A DNA stretch of 24,227 nt from an uncultured Lachnospiraceae bacterium (GCA_947174615.1 CAMWJQ010000006.1:1-24227), one strand, 5' to 3'; positions 16,052 through 23,579 are shown, counted from the stretch's first letter. Numbers and translations: made by a program. The notes: a model not told the origin generated them from the letters alone.

Positions 16052-16594
16052 TTATAGTTCCAAATTCGACATGCGGACAGCAAGGTCTGTATAAATTCCT
16101 GCCGGAATATCTTCAATAAAGCTGTATTCATTCATATCATCCTGATAAAAGTTATAAACCATCACTCTGCTCTTATCCGCATCAACAATCCAGTATTCAC
16201 GCACCCCTGCCGCACGGTACTTAAACAGCTTCGTAGTATAGTCAATCCTCCGGCTCGCCGGAGATACTACCTCGATAATCCAATCCGGGGCACCATTGCA
16301 TCCTCTCTCATCCAACTTGTTCTCATCACAGATAATGCAGATGTCCGGCTCAACATAGCTCTTGTCATCCGCATCAATAAAGACGCCAAACGGTGTGATA
16401 TCCACCTCTCCCTTAAAATTATTCCTTCGGATATGTTCCCGAATCGTGGCAAAAAGCTCCCCTACAATCCGCTGATGGTTCCTTGTCGCAGGCGCCATGT
16501 AATAAACCTTTCCGTCAATAAGCTCTGCGCGCTGTCCGTCCGGAAGATTATACACGTCATTTATGGTATAAGTATTCAATTCTGTTAATGCCAT
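16052..16594 (-). CDS. Uma2-family (DUF820) putative endonuclease
   Basis: This 180-residue cytoplasmic protein of the Uma2/DUF820 family has a PD-(D/E)XK nuclease fold. The family pattern is clear: LPDGQRAELIDGKVYYMAPA at the N-terminus, YVEPDICIICD (metal-binding Asp) and APDWIIEVVSPASR, then KLFKYRAAGVREYWIVDADK. The role is not established; the family is abundant in Lachnospiraceae and cyanobacteria and is sometimes linked to mobile DNA. The start is supported by AAGGAG about 8 bases upstream. It is a single-gene unit lying between the butyrate operon terminator and its own terminator. Confidence 0.88.
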   Translation of the reverse strand: MALTELNTYTINDVYNLPDGQRAELIDGKVYYMAPATRNHQRIVGELFATIREHIRRNNFKGEVDITPFGVFIDADDKSYVEPDICIICDENKLDERGCNGAPDWIIEVVSPASRRIDYTTKLFKYRAAGVREYWIVDADKSRVMVYNFYQDDMNEYSFIEDIPAGIYTDLAVRMSNLEL

Positions 16595-16684
16595 TCCTAT
16601 TCTCCTTATCTCTCCTAATTCTCACTTACAACATGATATTGACAGCCAACACACTGTCTATTTGATTATACCCCATCTTTCGAC

Positions 16685-16721
16685 AAAAAAAAACCCCAAA
16701 GGGCAAATCCTTTGAGGTTTT
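16685..16721 (-). terminator. Terminator of the butyrate operon
   Basis: The stem pairs about 12 bp (left arm 16690-16702, right arm 16709-16721; one C/A mismatch) around the loop 16703-16708, and a T run follows on the minus strand (16685-16690). It begins 23 bp after the etfA stop. The right arm is followed by only a short T stretch on the + strand, so it works mainly for the butyrate operon. Confidence 0.88.
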
Positions 16722-16744
16722 ATGTAAAATTAACAATTGTGCTG

Positions 16745-17788
16745 TTATTTATTTGCAACTGCAGCCTTAATCTGCTCTGTGAGCATAGGCACAATCTTAT
16801 TCAAATCGCCTACAATACCATAATCAGCGACATCAAAGATTGGCGCTGTCTCATCCTTATTGACAGCGATGATGATATCAGACTCTTCCATACCTGCCAG
16901 ATGCTGGATCGCACCAGAGATTCCGATTGCGAAATATACATTCGGACGAACGGTCTTGCCAGTCTGTCCAACCTGTAAATCCTTGCTCTTCCAGCCAGCG
17001 TCCACCACTGCACGAGAGCAGCTCACCGTACCGCCAATCGCCTCAGCAAGATCGTCAAGGATCTTGAAATTCTCCGGGCTGCCAACGCCGCGACCACCGG
17101 ATACAAGAATCTTGGCATCCATGATATCTACGGTATCTGTGAGGTTCTTAACAACCTCTACGATCTCTACATACTTGTTGTCTGGTGTAAATCCGGGATT
17201 GAACTCCTCAACAACAGCCTGAGCGCCCTCTTTCTTTTCAAGCTTCTGCATCACACCGGGACGTACTGTAGCCATCTGCGGACGAAAATCCGGACATGCA
17301 ATCGTAGCGATTGTGTTTCCGCCAAATGCAGGACGAGTCATGAGCAGCTGATTGTGCTTCTGCTCTTTGCCCGGAATCGGATTGATCGGGAAATCGCCAA
17401 TCTCAAGAGACGTACAGTCTGCTGTCAATCCTGTATGTACTCTGGCAGACACTCTAGGACCTAAATCACGACCGATCGCAGTCGCACCTACCAATAAAAT
17501 CTCAGGCTTATACTGATTGATGACAGATGCCAGTGCATGTGCATAAGGCTCTGTTCTATATTCCTTTAATTCCGGGTCATCTACGACGATAACCTTATCT
17601 GCGCCATATGCGGCAAGCTCATCCGCCAGCCCTTTCACGCCGCTTCCGACCAATACTGCTGTCACTTCTGTCGCTAATTTCTCTGCAAGTCTCTTTCCTT
17701 CGCCAATCAGTTCAAGAGCAATGCCGCTTACCTTGTTATCTACCTGCTGTGCGAAGACAAACACGCCTTTATATTCTTCTAAATTCAT
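16745..17788 (-). CDS. etfA: Electron transfer flavoprotein alpha subunit
   Basis: This is the alpha subunit of the cytoplasmic EtfAB flavoprotein that passes electrons from NADH to butyryl-CoA dehydrogenase and ferredoxin. It has 347 residues. The N-terminal Rossmann-like domain contains VGSGVKGLADELAAYGADKV. The C-terminal FAD domain contains SGGRGVGSPENF, AVVDAGWKSKDLQVGQTGKT and PNVYFAIGISGAIQHLAGM, ending with ADYGIVGDLNKIVPML. All are diagnostic. The start has GGAGG about 7 bases upstream. It is the last gene of the butyrate operon, 69 bp after etfB and followed by a terminator. Together with Bcd it is expected to be the bifurcating type, as in other butyrate-producing clostridia. Confidence 0.97.
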   Translation of the reverse strand: MNLEEYKGVFVFAQQVDNKVSGIALELIGEGKRLAEKLATEVTAVLVGSGVKGLADELAAYGADKVIVVDDPELKEYRTEPYAHALASVINQYKPEILLVGATAIGRDLGPRVSARVHTGLTADCTSLEIGDFPINPIPGKEQKHNQLLMTRPAFGGNTIATIACPDFRPQMATVRPGVMQKLEKKEGAQAVVEEFNPGFTPDNKYVEIVEVVKNLTDTVDIMDAKILVSGGRGVGSPENFKILDDLAEAIGGTVSCSRAVVDAGWKSKDLQVGQTGKTVRPNVYFAIGISGAIQHLAGMEESDIIIAVNKDETAPIFDVADYGIVGDLNKIVPMLTEQIKAAVANK

Positions 17789-17821
17789 GATAAACCTCCA
17801 TTATAATCTAACTCCCATTTG

Positions 17822-17835
17822 CCCGCTGCCGCGGG
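17822..17835 (-). repeat. Hairpin in the etfB-etfA spacer
   Basis: CCCGC-TGCC-GCGGG forms a short GC-rich stem in the 69-bp spacer. It has no T run, so it is not a terminator. Confidence 0.5.
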
Positions 17836-17857
17836 TACTCAAATCAAGATGCATTCA

Positions 17858-18640
17858 TTAGATCACATGCTTCTCTTTTAACTTGTTCATGATGTATTCT
17901 ACAGATTCGGAAGGATCTAATGTAACCTTCTCGCCCTTACCTTTGCGAACCTTGTCAGACGCTCTGGCAATCTGTGTCGGCGAACCCTTTAAGCCAAGGT
18001 TAGAATCCTCTACATCCTTCAAGTCAGCTCTGCCCCATGTGGTAATCTCTGCCTTGTATGCGTCGAAAATTCCACCCGGTGTCATATAACGAGGCTCATT
18101 TAATTCCGCAAGCGCTGTGATCAGACAAGGCATCTTAGCCTTTAATACATGATATCTGTCATCATACTGACGCTCTACTACAACACTGTCGCCCTCGATC
18201 TGAATCTTCTGTGCGTAGGAGATCACAGGGATTCCAAGATGCTCGGAAATCTGAGGACCAACCTGCGCTGTGTCGCCATCAATCGCCTGACGGCCTGTAA
18301 TGATAAGGTCATAATCAAGATTTCTGATCGCACCTGCAAGAGTCTGCGAAGTCGCCCATGTATCTGCGCCTCCAAGAACTCTGTCTGTCACAAGAATACC
18401 CTTGTCAGCACCCATTGCCATTGCCTCACGAAGCACTTCCTCTGCCTTTGGAAGTCCCATTGTCACAACAGTTACCTCTGCACCATACTGATCCTTTAAT
18501 CTCAATGCTGCCTCAAGACCTGCCTTGTCATCAGGGTTCATGATTGTCAGCATAGCTGCTCTATCAAGTGTACCGTCAGGATTGAACTTTACGCCACCCT
18601 TTGTATCAGGTACCTGTTTCACACATACTACAACTTTCAT
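17858..18640 (-). CDS. etfB: Electron transfer flavoprotein beta subunit
   Basis: This is the beta subunit of EtfAB, 260 residues, the usual size for clostridial EtfB. It begins MKVVVCVKQVPDT and continues with FNPDGTLDR, the AMLTIMNPDDKAGLEAAL block, TMGLPKAEEVLREAMAMGAD and ITGRQAIDGDTAQVGPQ (the flavin-binding stretch). The C-terminal arm wraps around EtfA. In bifurcating ETFs this subunit carries the FAD that receives hydride from NADH. The start has AAAGGAG about 8 bases upstream. It sits between bcd (142-bp spacer) and etfA (69-bp spacer) in the butyrate operon. Confidence 0.97.
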   Translation of the reverse strand: MKVVVCVKQVPDTKGGVKFNPDGTLDRAAMLTIMNPDDKAGLEAALRLKDQYGAEVTVVTMGLPKAEEVLREAMAMGADKGILVTDRVLGGADTWATSQTLAGAIRNLDYDLIITGRQAIDGDTAQVGPQISEHLGIPVISYAQKIQIEGDSVVVERQYDDRYHVLKAKMPCLITALAELNEPRYMTPGGIFDAYKAEITTWGRADLKDVEDSNLGLKGSPTQIARASDKVRKGKGEKVTLDPSESVEYIMNKLKEKHVI

Positions 18641-18675
18641 GTTTATTCTCCTTTATTATTCTTTTAAGTTTTGTT

Positions 18676-18756
18676 TTAGGAATGTGCACTCGGAAATCTC
18701 GTTTCCTCGTTCGCGCGTTGTGTACCAGCGCGCTCTATATCTGCAATCAGCAACAT
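18676..18756 (-). CDS. Possible 26-aa peptide ORF between bcd and etfB
   Basis: In the 142-bp spacer the minus strand has AGGAGG (18760-18765), three bases later ATG (18754-18756), then an open frame of 26 codons ending TAA. The peptide is MLLIADIERAGTQRANEETR followed by FPSAHS. The RBS is perfect but closer to the ATG than usual. The frame runs through both hairpins of the spacer. It has no recognisable family. It could be a translated leader-type peptide, or a chance RBS. Confidence 0.3.
   Translation of the reverse strand: MLLIADIERAGTQRANEETRFPSAHS
18692..18733 (-). repeat. Two hairpins in the bcd-etfB spacer
   Basis: GGAAA-N5-TTTCC (18692-18706) and GCGCG-N11-CGCGC (18713-18733) lie side by side in the spacer. 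Neither has a T run, so they are more likely RNA-stability or processing structures than terminators. Confidence 0.5.
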
Positions 18757-18782
18757 TGTCCTCCTGCAAATATTGCACAACT

Positions 18783-19949
18783 TTATTTTAACAGATTCGC
18801 GGAGATAACCATTCTCTGAACTTCGCTTGTTCCTTCGTAGATTTCCGTAATCTTGGCATCTCTCATCATACGCTCTACTTCGTACTCTCTCGTGTAGCCG
18901 TAACCGCCGTGCAGCTGTACTGCCTTTGTGGTCACTTCCATCGCCATCTCAGCAGCGTACAGCTTCGCCATAGCAGCTTCTACATTGTATGAGGTCTTGT
19001 GATCCTTTGTGTACTGATCCTTTGTGCATGCAGCCTTGTAAACCATATACTGTGCTGCCTGAGCCTTTGTCGCCATATCCGCAAGCTGGAACTGTGTGTT
19101 CTGGAAAGCGCCGATCGCACGTCCAAACTGCTTTCTCTCCTGCACATATGCAATTGTTCTCTCAAGTGCGCCCTCACCAATACCGAGCGCCTGTGCCGCG
19201 ATACCGATACGTCCACCGTCGAGTGTATGCATTGCGATGCCAAAGCCTTTGCCCTGCTGTCCTAACATATTTTCTTTCGGAATCCGGCAGTCTGTGAAAA
19301 TCAGCTCATAGGTGGATGAACCGCGGATACCCATCTTCTTTTCCTTTGTACCAAATGAGAAGCCTGGTGTGCCTTTCTCTACAATAAACGCTGAAATTTC
19401 CTTTGTCATTCTGCCGCGCTTCTCGATCATTCCTGTGATGGCAAAAATCACATATACATCTGCTTCCTTACCGTTCGTAATAAAAATCTTAGAACCATTG
19501 AGCACCCACTCGTCACCTTCGAGAACAGCCTTTGTCTGCTGTCCCTGTGCATCCGTACCTGCACCCGGCTCTGTCAAACCAAAGGCACCAATCTTCTTGC
19601 CGCTTGCAAGATCGGGCAGATACTTCTGCTTCTGCTCCTCTGTACCATATGTAAGAATTGGGTCACAGCAAAGAGATGTGTGTGCAGACACAATAACCGC
19701 TGTCGTACCGCAAACTTTTGCCAGCTCCTCTACACACATTGCATAAGTAAGGACATCGCAGCCCTGTCCACCGTACTCCTTCGGAATAGGGATACCCATG
19801 AAACCAGCCTTTGCCATTTTCTCAACAGTCGCCCTCGGGAACTCCTCTGTCTCATCTACCTCGATTGCAAGGGGCTTAACCTCCTTTTCAGCGAACTCTT
19901 TGAAAAGAGTTCTCGCCATCTCATGCTCTTTACTTAATGTAAAATCCAT
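18783..19949 (-). CDS. bcd: Butyryl-CoA dehydrogenase
   Basis: This cytoplasmic flavoenzyme reduces crotonyl-CoA to butyryl-CoA, in complex with EtfAB. In clostridia it couples this step to ferredoxin reduction. At 388 residues it has the usual acyl-CoA dehydrogenase length. The visible signatures are GAFGLTEPGAGTDAQGQ and WVLNGSKIFITNG (FAD/substrate site), ERKQFGRAIGAFQNTQFQLA, and AVQLHGGYGYTREYEVERMM. The catalytic glutamate is Glu372 in EIYEGTSEVQRM. The start is ATG 19949, with CCTCC (read GGAGG) 8 bases upstream; a longer frame to 19997 has no RBS and a poor N-terminus. It is the fourth gene of the butyrate operon. Confidence 0.97.
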   Translation of the reverse strand: MDFTLSKEHEMARTLFKEFAEKEVKPLAIEVDETEEFPRATVEKMAKAGFMGIPIPKEYGGQGCDVLTYAMCVEELAKVCGTTAVIVSAHTSLCCDPILTYGTEEQKQKYLPDLASGKKIGAFGLTEPGAGTDAQGQQTKAVLEGDEWVLNGSKIFITNGKEADVYVIFAITGMIEKRGRMTKEISAFIVEKGTPGFSFGTKEKKMGIRGSSTYELIFTDCRIPKENMLGQQGKGFGIAMHTLDGGRIGIAAQALGIGEGALERTIAYVQERKQFGRAIGAFQNTQFQLADMATKAQAAQYMVYKAACTKDQYTKDHKTSYNVEAAMAKLYAAEMAMEVTTKAVQLHGGYGYTREYEVERMMRDAKITEIYEGTSEVQRMVISANLLK

Positions 19950-19993
19950 GTTTTTTTCCTCCATTTTAATATGCTTTATACTCATCATGAACA

Positions 19994-20026
19994 GCAAGTC
20001 ACTGTACTCATCATACAGTGCCTTGC
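19994..20026 (-). repeat. Hairpin in the hbd-bcd spacer
   Basis: An 11-bp stem with one mismatch (GCAAG and CACTGT pairing ACAGTG and CTTGC) has a 9-nt loop. It has no T run, so it is not an intrinsic terminator. Confidence 0.6.
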
Positions 20027-20045
20027 CGCAATATTACTGTATCAA

Positions 20046-20888
20046 TTATTTCTTTGAATAATCATAGAATCCAACGCCTGTCTTCTTGCCAAGCTTTCCA
20101 GCGCGCACCATCTTTCTAAGAAGCGGTGATGGCGCATACTTGGAATCGCCTGTCTCAGCATAGATGACTTCCATGATCGCAAGTACAATATCTAATCCTA
20201 TGTAATCGCCAAGTGCAAGAGGTCCCATCGGATGATTGGCGCCAAGCTGCATTGCCACATCGATATCTGCAACGCTTGCAACACCTGCTGCATAGACATT
20301 GATTGCTTCATTGATCATCGGAATAAGGATTCTGTTTACCACGAAGCCTGCTGCCTCATTCACCTCTACCGGAGTCTTGCCAATCTCAGAGGCGATGCCT
20401 TTGATCTTCTCAACCAAATCCGCAGGTGTGTTCGCACCGGCAATTACCTCTACCAGCTTCATTCTGTCAGCCGGATTAAAGAAATGCATACCAATCAGCG
20501 GACGGTCAAGTCCCGCTCCCATCTCTGTGATTGAAAGGGAAGAAGTATTGGTGGCAAAAATACAGTCTGGCTTTACAATGTCCTGCAATTCCTTGAAGGT
20601 TGATCTCTTGATTTCCATCTTCTCAGGTGCAACCTCAATGACAAGATCACAGTCTGTACAGATATCCTTTAATCCTGTAGCAATCTTTGCCGCAATTGCA
20701 TCTGCCTTCTCCTGTGTAATCTTTTCCTTGCTTACGAGGAAGTTCAGATTCTTTAAGATCTTCGCCTTTCCGCCATCTGCAAACTCCTGCTTAATGTCAC
20801 ATAAGCATACCTCGTAACCATCTGTCATTGCAAATGCCTGTGCAATACCGGAACCCATTGTTCCAGCGCCGATAATACCTACCTTCAT
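20046..20888 (-). CDS. hbd: 3-hydroxybutyryl-CoA dehydrogenase
   Basis: This cytoplasmic enzyme reduces acetoacetyl-CoA to (S)-3-hydroxybutyryl-CoA. It has 280 residues, the usual length. The Rossmann motif GAGTMGSGIAQ is at residues 7-17. The acidic Asp31 after the second strand favours NADH over NADPH. The catalytic pair is His135 (GMHFFNPADRM) and Glu147 (KLVEV). The C-terminal dimer domain holds NEAAGFVVNRILIPMINEA and MGPLALGDYIGLD, ending GKKTGVGFYDYSKK. The start has AAGGAGG about 7 bases upstream. It is the third gene of the butyrate operon, separated from crt by a 361-bp repeat-bearing spacer. Confidence 0.98.
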   Translation of the reverse strand: MKVGIIGAGTMGSGIAQAFAMTDGYEVCLCDIKQEFADGGKAKILKNLNFLVSKEKITQEKADAIAAKIATGLKDICTDCDLVIEVAPEKMEIKRSTFKELQDIVKPDCIFATNTSSLSITEMGAGLDRPLIGMHFFNPADRMKLVEVIAGANTPADLVEKIKGIASEIGKTPVEVNEAAGFVVNRILIPMINEAINVYAAGVASVADIDVAMQLGANHPMGPLALGDYIGLDIVLAIMEVIYAETGDSKYAPSPLLRKMVRAGKLGKKTGVGFYDYSKK

Positions 20889-20911
20889 TGTTTTTCCTCC
20901 TTAATATCATA

Positions 20912-21040
20912 CTATTTATTTTTCTTCATGCTCTCCACAAGAAATGCCAGCCCGCCTACTGCTATACTGCCACCGACTATCTTCATTGTAACATCCGAGC
21001 TTACCAATGTAAAATTAATCACACCTGCCACTATCAACAT
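20912..21040 (-). CDS. Possible 42-aa membrane peptide upstream of hbd
   Basis: An open frame from ATG 21040 ends TAG 23 bp before hbd. The peptide (MLIVAGVINFTLVSSDVTMK, then IVGGSIAVGGLAFLV and ESMKKNK) would form two hydrophobic segments with a basic tail. The RBS is weak (AGGAA). A longer frame reaches GTG 21145, but its N-terminal part is translated repeat sequence. The codons for GVINFT also fall inside a degenerate repeat copy, so the ORF may be a by-product of the repeat. It is not recognised as any known family. Confidence 0.3.
   Translation of the reverse strand: MLIVAGVINFTLVSSDVTMKIVGGSIAVGGLAFLVESMKKNK
21008..21030 (+). repeat. Degenerate fourth copy of the crt-hbd spacer repeat
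   Basis: This 23-nt stretch ends AATCACACCTGCCA and resembles the terminal repeat at 21053-21074 in the same orientation, diverging mainly by a 2-base insertion and a few substitutions. Confidence 0.4.
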
Positions 21041-21052
21041 TATTCCTGTGAT

Positions 21053-21195
21053 GTTACAATTCACACCAACGCCAGTTTTTATCAGCTTATAAGTAATTGA
21101 GGTGTGAATTATAACAGATTTTGCACACAAAATGCTAAAAGGCACGCATTTTGGCGCATGATTCCCACTACTTTGGCGTAGGTGTGAAAAGTAAC
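21053..21195. repeat. MITE-like inverted-repeat element in the crt-hbd spacer
   Basis: The 22-nt ends 21053-21074 and 21174-21195 are inverted copies matching at 19 of 22 positions; the core is TTCACACC/GGTGTGAA and the inner end CGCCA/TGGCG. A third, inverted copy lies inside at 21101-21116 and pairs with 21052-21067 at 15 of 16 positions. A perfect AAAATGC/GCATTTT stem is at 21129-21152. The element of about 143 bp encodes no transposase. A TATAAT on the minus strand (21108-21113) falls in the internal copy. It could be a miniature transposable element, a folded RNA, or a cluster of regulator sites. The crt-hbd spacer is the longest in the operon because of it. Confidence 0.6.
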
Positions 21196-21249
21196 CCTGT
21201 GATCACCAATCCAACTCTTTTCATATCCTTGTGGATCTCCTTTGAACAG

Positions 21250-22035
21250 TTAGCAGTTCTTGAACGGCTCCTTTACCTTCTCCTTGTTCTTGTCAAGGAA
21301 GAATGCCATACCATACTTCTGGTCCTCTGTCTCGAAGCAGTCACCGAAAAGCTTCTCCTCGATCACGATTGCCTTGTCCATATCTACATCAAGCCCCTCG
21401 TTGATCGCCTTCTTGCAGTTGCGCACAGCAATCGGCGCATTCTTTGCGATGCCTGCCGCCATCTTTTCTGCCTGTGCCATCAGCTCTTCCGCAGGGTATA
21501 CCGCATTGACCAGACCAATTCTGAGCGCCTCGTCTGCCTTGATATTTCTGGCTGTATAGATCATCTGCTTCGCCATGCCAGCGCCCACAAGACGCGCAAG
21601 TCTCTGTGTGCCACCAAAGCCCGGTGTGATGCCAAGACCAACCTCCGGCTGACCAAATACCGCATTCTCAGAACAGATTCGAATATCACAGCTCATTGAA
21701 ATCTCACATCCGCCGCCGAGAGCAAAGCCGTTTACCGCCGCAATTACCGGAATCGGAAATGTCTCAAGCTTTCTGAACACATCATTTCCCTTCTTGCCAA
21801 ACGCCTCTCCTTCCGCCTTTGTGAGCGTGCTCATCTCACCGATATCCGCGCCTGCCACAAAGGATTTTGTGCCTGCACCTGTGAGAATCAGACATCTCAC
21901 CTCGTCGAGGTTCACCGCGTCAAGCGTCTCATTGAGCTCGTCCAGCACCTGAGAATTCAGTGCATTCAAAGCTTTCTCACGGTTGATGGTAATCTTTCCA
22001 ACCGCGCCGTTTGCTTCATAAAGTATATACTCCAT
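21250..22035 (-). CDS. crt: 3-hydroxybutyryl-CoA dehydratase (crotonase)
   Basis: This enzyme dehydrates 3-hydroxybutyryl-CoA to crotonyl-CoA in the cytoplasm. It has 261 residues, the normal crotonase length. Both catalytic glutamates are present: Glu111 in ALGGGCEISMS and Glu131 in FGQPEVGLGITPGFGGTQRL. The oxyanion-hole segment is SFVAGADIGEM (residues 58-68). The start at ATG 22035 is chosen for GGAGG five bases upstream. An in-frame extension to a TTG at 22122 crosses the spacer hairpin and lacks a sensible N-terminus. It is the second gene of the butyrate operon, 129 bp after thl. Confidence 0.97.
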   Translation of the reverse strand: MEYILYEANGAVGKITINREKALNALNSQVLDELNETLDAVNLDEVRCLILTGAGTKSFVAGADIGEMSTLTKAEGEAFGKKGNDVFRKLETFPIPVIAAVNGFALGGGCEISMSCDIRICSENAVFGQPEVGLGITPGFGGTQRLARLVGAGMAKQMIYTARNIKADEALRIGLVNAVYPAEELMAQAEKMAAGIAKNAPIAVRNCKKAINEGLDVDMDKAIVIEEKLFGDCFETEDQKYGMAFFLDKNKEKVKEPFKNC

Positions 22036-22100
22036 ACTTACCTCCATATTTAGCAATCTATTTACATTTCGCTTTATATATTCGCTTTTATACATACTTT

Positions 22101-22146
22101 GATAGAAATTCTCCGCCGGCAAGCCTGCCAGCTTCGAATTTCTATC
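22101..22146 (-). repeat. Large hairpin in the thl-crt spacer
   Basis: A perfect 11-bp outer stem GATAGAAATTC/GAATTTCTATC (22101-22111 with 22136-22146) encloses an inner GC-rich stem (CTGGCA with TGCCGG, one G-U pair) on a 4-nt loop. No T run follows in the direction of transcription, so it is more likely an RNA-processing or stability element than a terminator. It lies just after the thl stop. Confidence 0.7.
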
Positions 22147-22164
22147 ATTTTATAATTCTATCAA

Positions 22165-23349
22165 TTATTCGTATTTCTTCACAACGGTTGAACAGCCCAT
22201 GCCGCCGCCGATACACAGTGTCGCAAGACCTGTCTTAGCGCCTTTTGCCTCCATCTCATGAAGCAGTGTCACCAAGATTCTGCAGCCTGATGCGCCTACC
22301 GGATGCCCCAGCGCGATTGCGCCGCCGTTTGGATTGAGCTGTTTATCTACATCAATGCCTAAGTCTCTGCCCACTGCGATCGACTGTGCAGCAAATGCCT
22401 CGTTTGCCTCAATAATGTCAAAATCCTCGATCTTCATGCCAGTCTTCGCCAGAACTTTCTTTGTAGATGCCACTGGACCGATTCCCATCACTTCAGGTCT
22501 AACGCCCGCAAGAGCGCCTGCAACCCACTCAGCCATCGGCGTCACACCTAACTCTTTTGCCTTCTCTTCGCTCATGACAACGATTGCAGCCGCACCGTCA
22601 TTGATACCAGAAGCGTTTCCAGCAGTCACATACTTATCCTTGTTGATCGGGCGCAGTTTTGCAAGTCCCTCGATTGTAGAACCTGCTCTTGGTCCCTCAT
22701 CAACCTTAAACTCTACCATCTCTTTTTTCTTCTTCACCATAACAGGAACGATTTCCTTGTCAAATGCGCCAGCCTTCTGAGCAGCCTCAGCCTTCTGCTG
22801 GCTCTTCAATGCGAACTCATCCAGCTCCTCACGTGTGATCTTCCACTCGTCACAGATATTGTCTGCTGTCTGAATCATATGATAGTCATTGAACGCATCC
22901 CAGAGCGCATCCTTGATCATGGTATCTACAAGCACCCCGTTGTTCATTCTATAGCCGAAACGTGCATTAGGAAGTGCAAAAGGAGCCATAGACATGTTTT
23001 CCATACCGCCTGCTACCACGATGTCTGCATCTCCAGCCAGAATCATCTGCGCTGCCATATTGACACAGTTGAGACCTGAACCGCATACAACATTCACCGT
23101 GACTGCCGGTGTCTCAATCGGGAGTCCTGCCTTGATTGATGACTGACGTGCAACATTCTGTCCAAGACCTGCCTGAATAACACATCCCATATATACATGA
23201 TCCACCTTGTCAGCCGGAACGCCAGCCCTGTTCAGCGCTTCCTTGATAACGATCGCGCCAAGGTCCTGCGCCGGAGTTGTGCTGAGTGATCCGCCCATAG
23301 TGCCGATTGCAGTACGACATGCACCTGCCAATACAATTTTCTTTGCCAT
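22165..23349 (-). CDS. thlA: Acetyl-CoA acetyltransferase (thiolase)
   Basis: This enzyme condenses two acetyl-CoA to acetoacetyl-CoA, the first step of butyrate synthesis. It has 394 residues. The catalytic residues are present: Cys89 (NVVCGSGLNCVN), His349 (GGAIALGHPVGASG) and Cys379 (LCIGGGMGC). NEAFAAQSIAV and NASGINDGAAAIV are further family blocks. The start is ATG 23349, with GGAGG eight bases upstream; a frame to 23364 merely runs through the RBS. It is the first gene of the butyrate operon, with a leader of about 230 nt and a promoter near 23586-23614. Confidence 0.98.
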   Translation of the reverse strand: MAKKIVLAGACRTAIGTMGGSLSTTPAQDLGAIVIKEALNRAGVPADKVDHVYMGCVIQAGLGQNVARQSSIKAGLPIETPAVTVNVVCGSGLNCVNMAAQMILAGDADIVVAGGMENMSMAPFALPNARFGYRMNNGVLVDTMIKDALWDAFNDYHMIQTADNICDEWKITREELDEFALKSQQKAEAAQKAGAFDKEIVPVMVKKKKEMVEFKVDEGPRAGSTIEGLAKLRPINKDKYVTAGNASGINDGAAAIVVMSEEKAKELGVTPMAEWVAGALAGVRPEVMGIGPVASTKKVLAKTGMKIEDFDIIEANEAFAAQSIAVGRDLGIDVDKQLNPNGGAIALGHPVGASGCRILVTLLHEMEAKGAKTGLATLCIGGGMGCSTVVKKYE

Positions 23350-23579
23350 TATCTTTTCCTCCATCTTTTATACTCTTGTAATGGGTTCTCTGTAAGTTTC
23401 TGCAAATTTACATGATCCCATCAGTTTACACGTGACTGTGATTCTTCTGACACAACAAACAAATATTTTTGAACAACGCACAAAAAACAACGCAATTTCT
23501 CTCAAATAAATGTTTTCCAATGCAGTCCTTTTGTGCAATATTCAAAACTTATTCCCTTGCTGCAGTCATCACAATCATT
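23350..23579 (-). other. Long 5' leader of the butyrate operon
   Basis: About 230 nt lie between the predicted transcription start and thl and hold no gene. The leader contains several TTGTT-type direct repeats (23461-23515), two GACTGCA copies (23522-23528 and 23562-23568), and a hairpin next to the RBS. No known riboswitch class is recognised. Confidence 0.5.
23381..23421 (-). repeat. Leader hairpin upstream of thl
   Basis: Two nested stems, ATGGG/CCCAT (23381-23385 with 23417-23421) and TGTAA/TTACA (23391-23395 with 23408-23412), flank an internal bulge. The structure ends about 18 nt before the GGAGG of thl. Confidence 0.4.

Noticed and set aside
15844..16119. 91-codon + strand frame between the ABC operon and the Uma2 gene
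   Set aside because: It overlaps the Uma2 end and its terminator, has no RBS and no protein-like composition.
19312..19746. 144-codon + strand frame within bcd
   Set aside because: It is antisense to bcd. Long antisense frames are expected from the codon bias of the real gene.
21151..21699. 182-codon + strand frame across the crt 3' end
   Set aside because: It is antisense to crt, whose catalytic residues are intact. Its first residues are translated repeat sequence and there is no RBS.
22036..22122. In-frame N-terminal extension of crt to a TTG codon
   Set aside because: It runs through the spacer hairpin. The ATG at 22035 has a well-placed GGAGG and gives the normal crotonase length.
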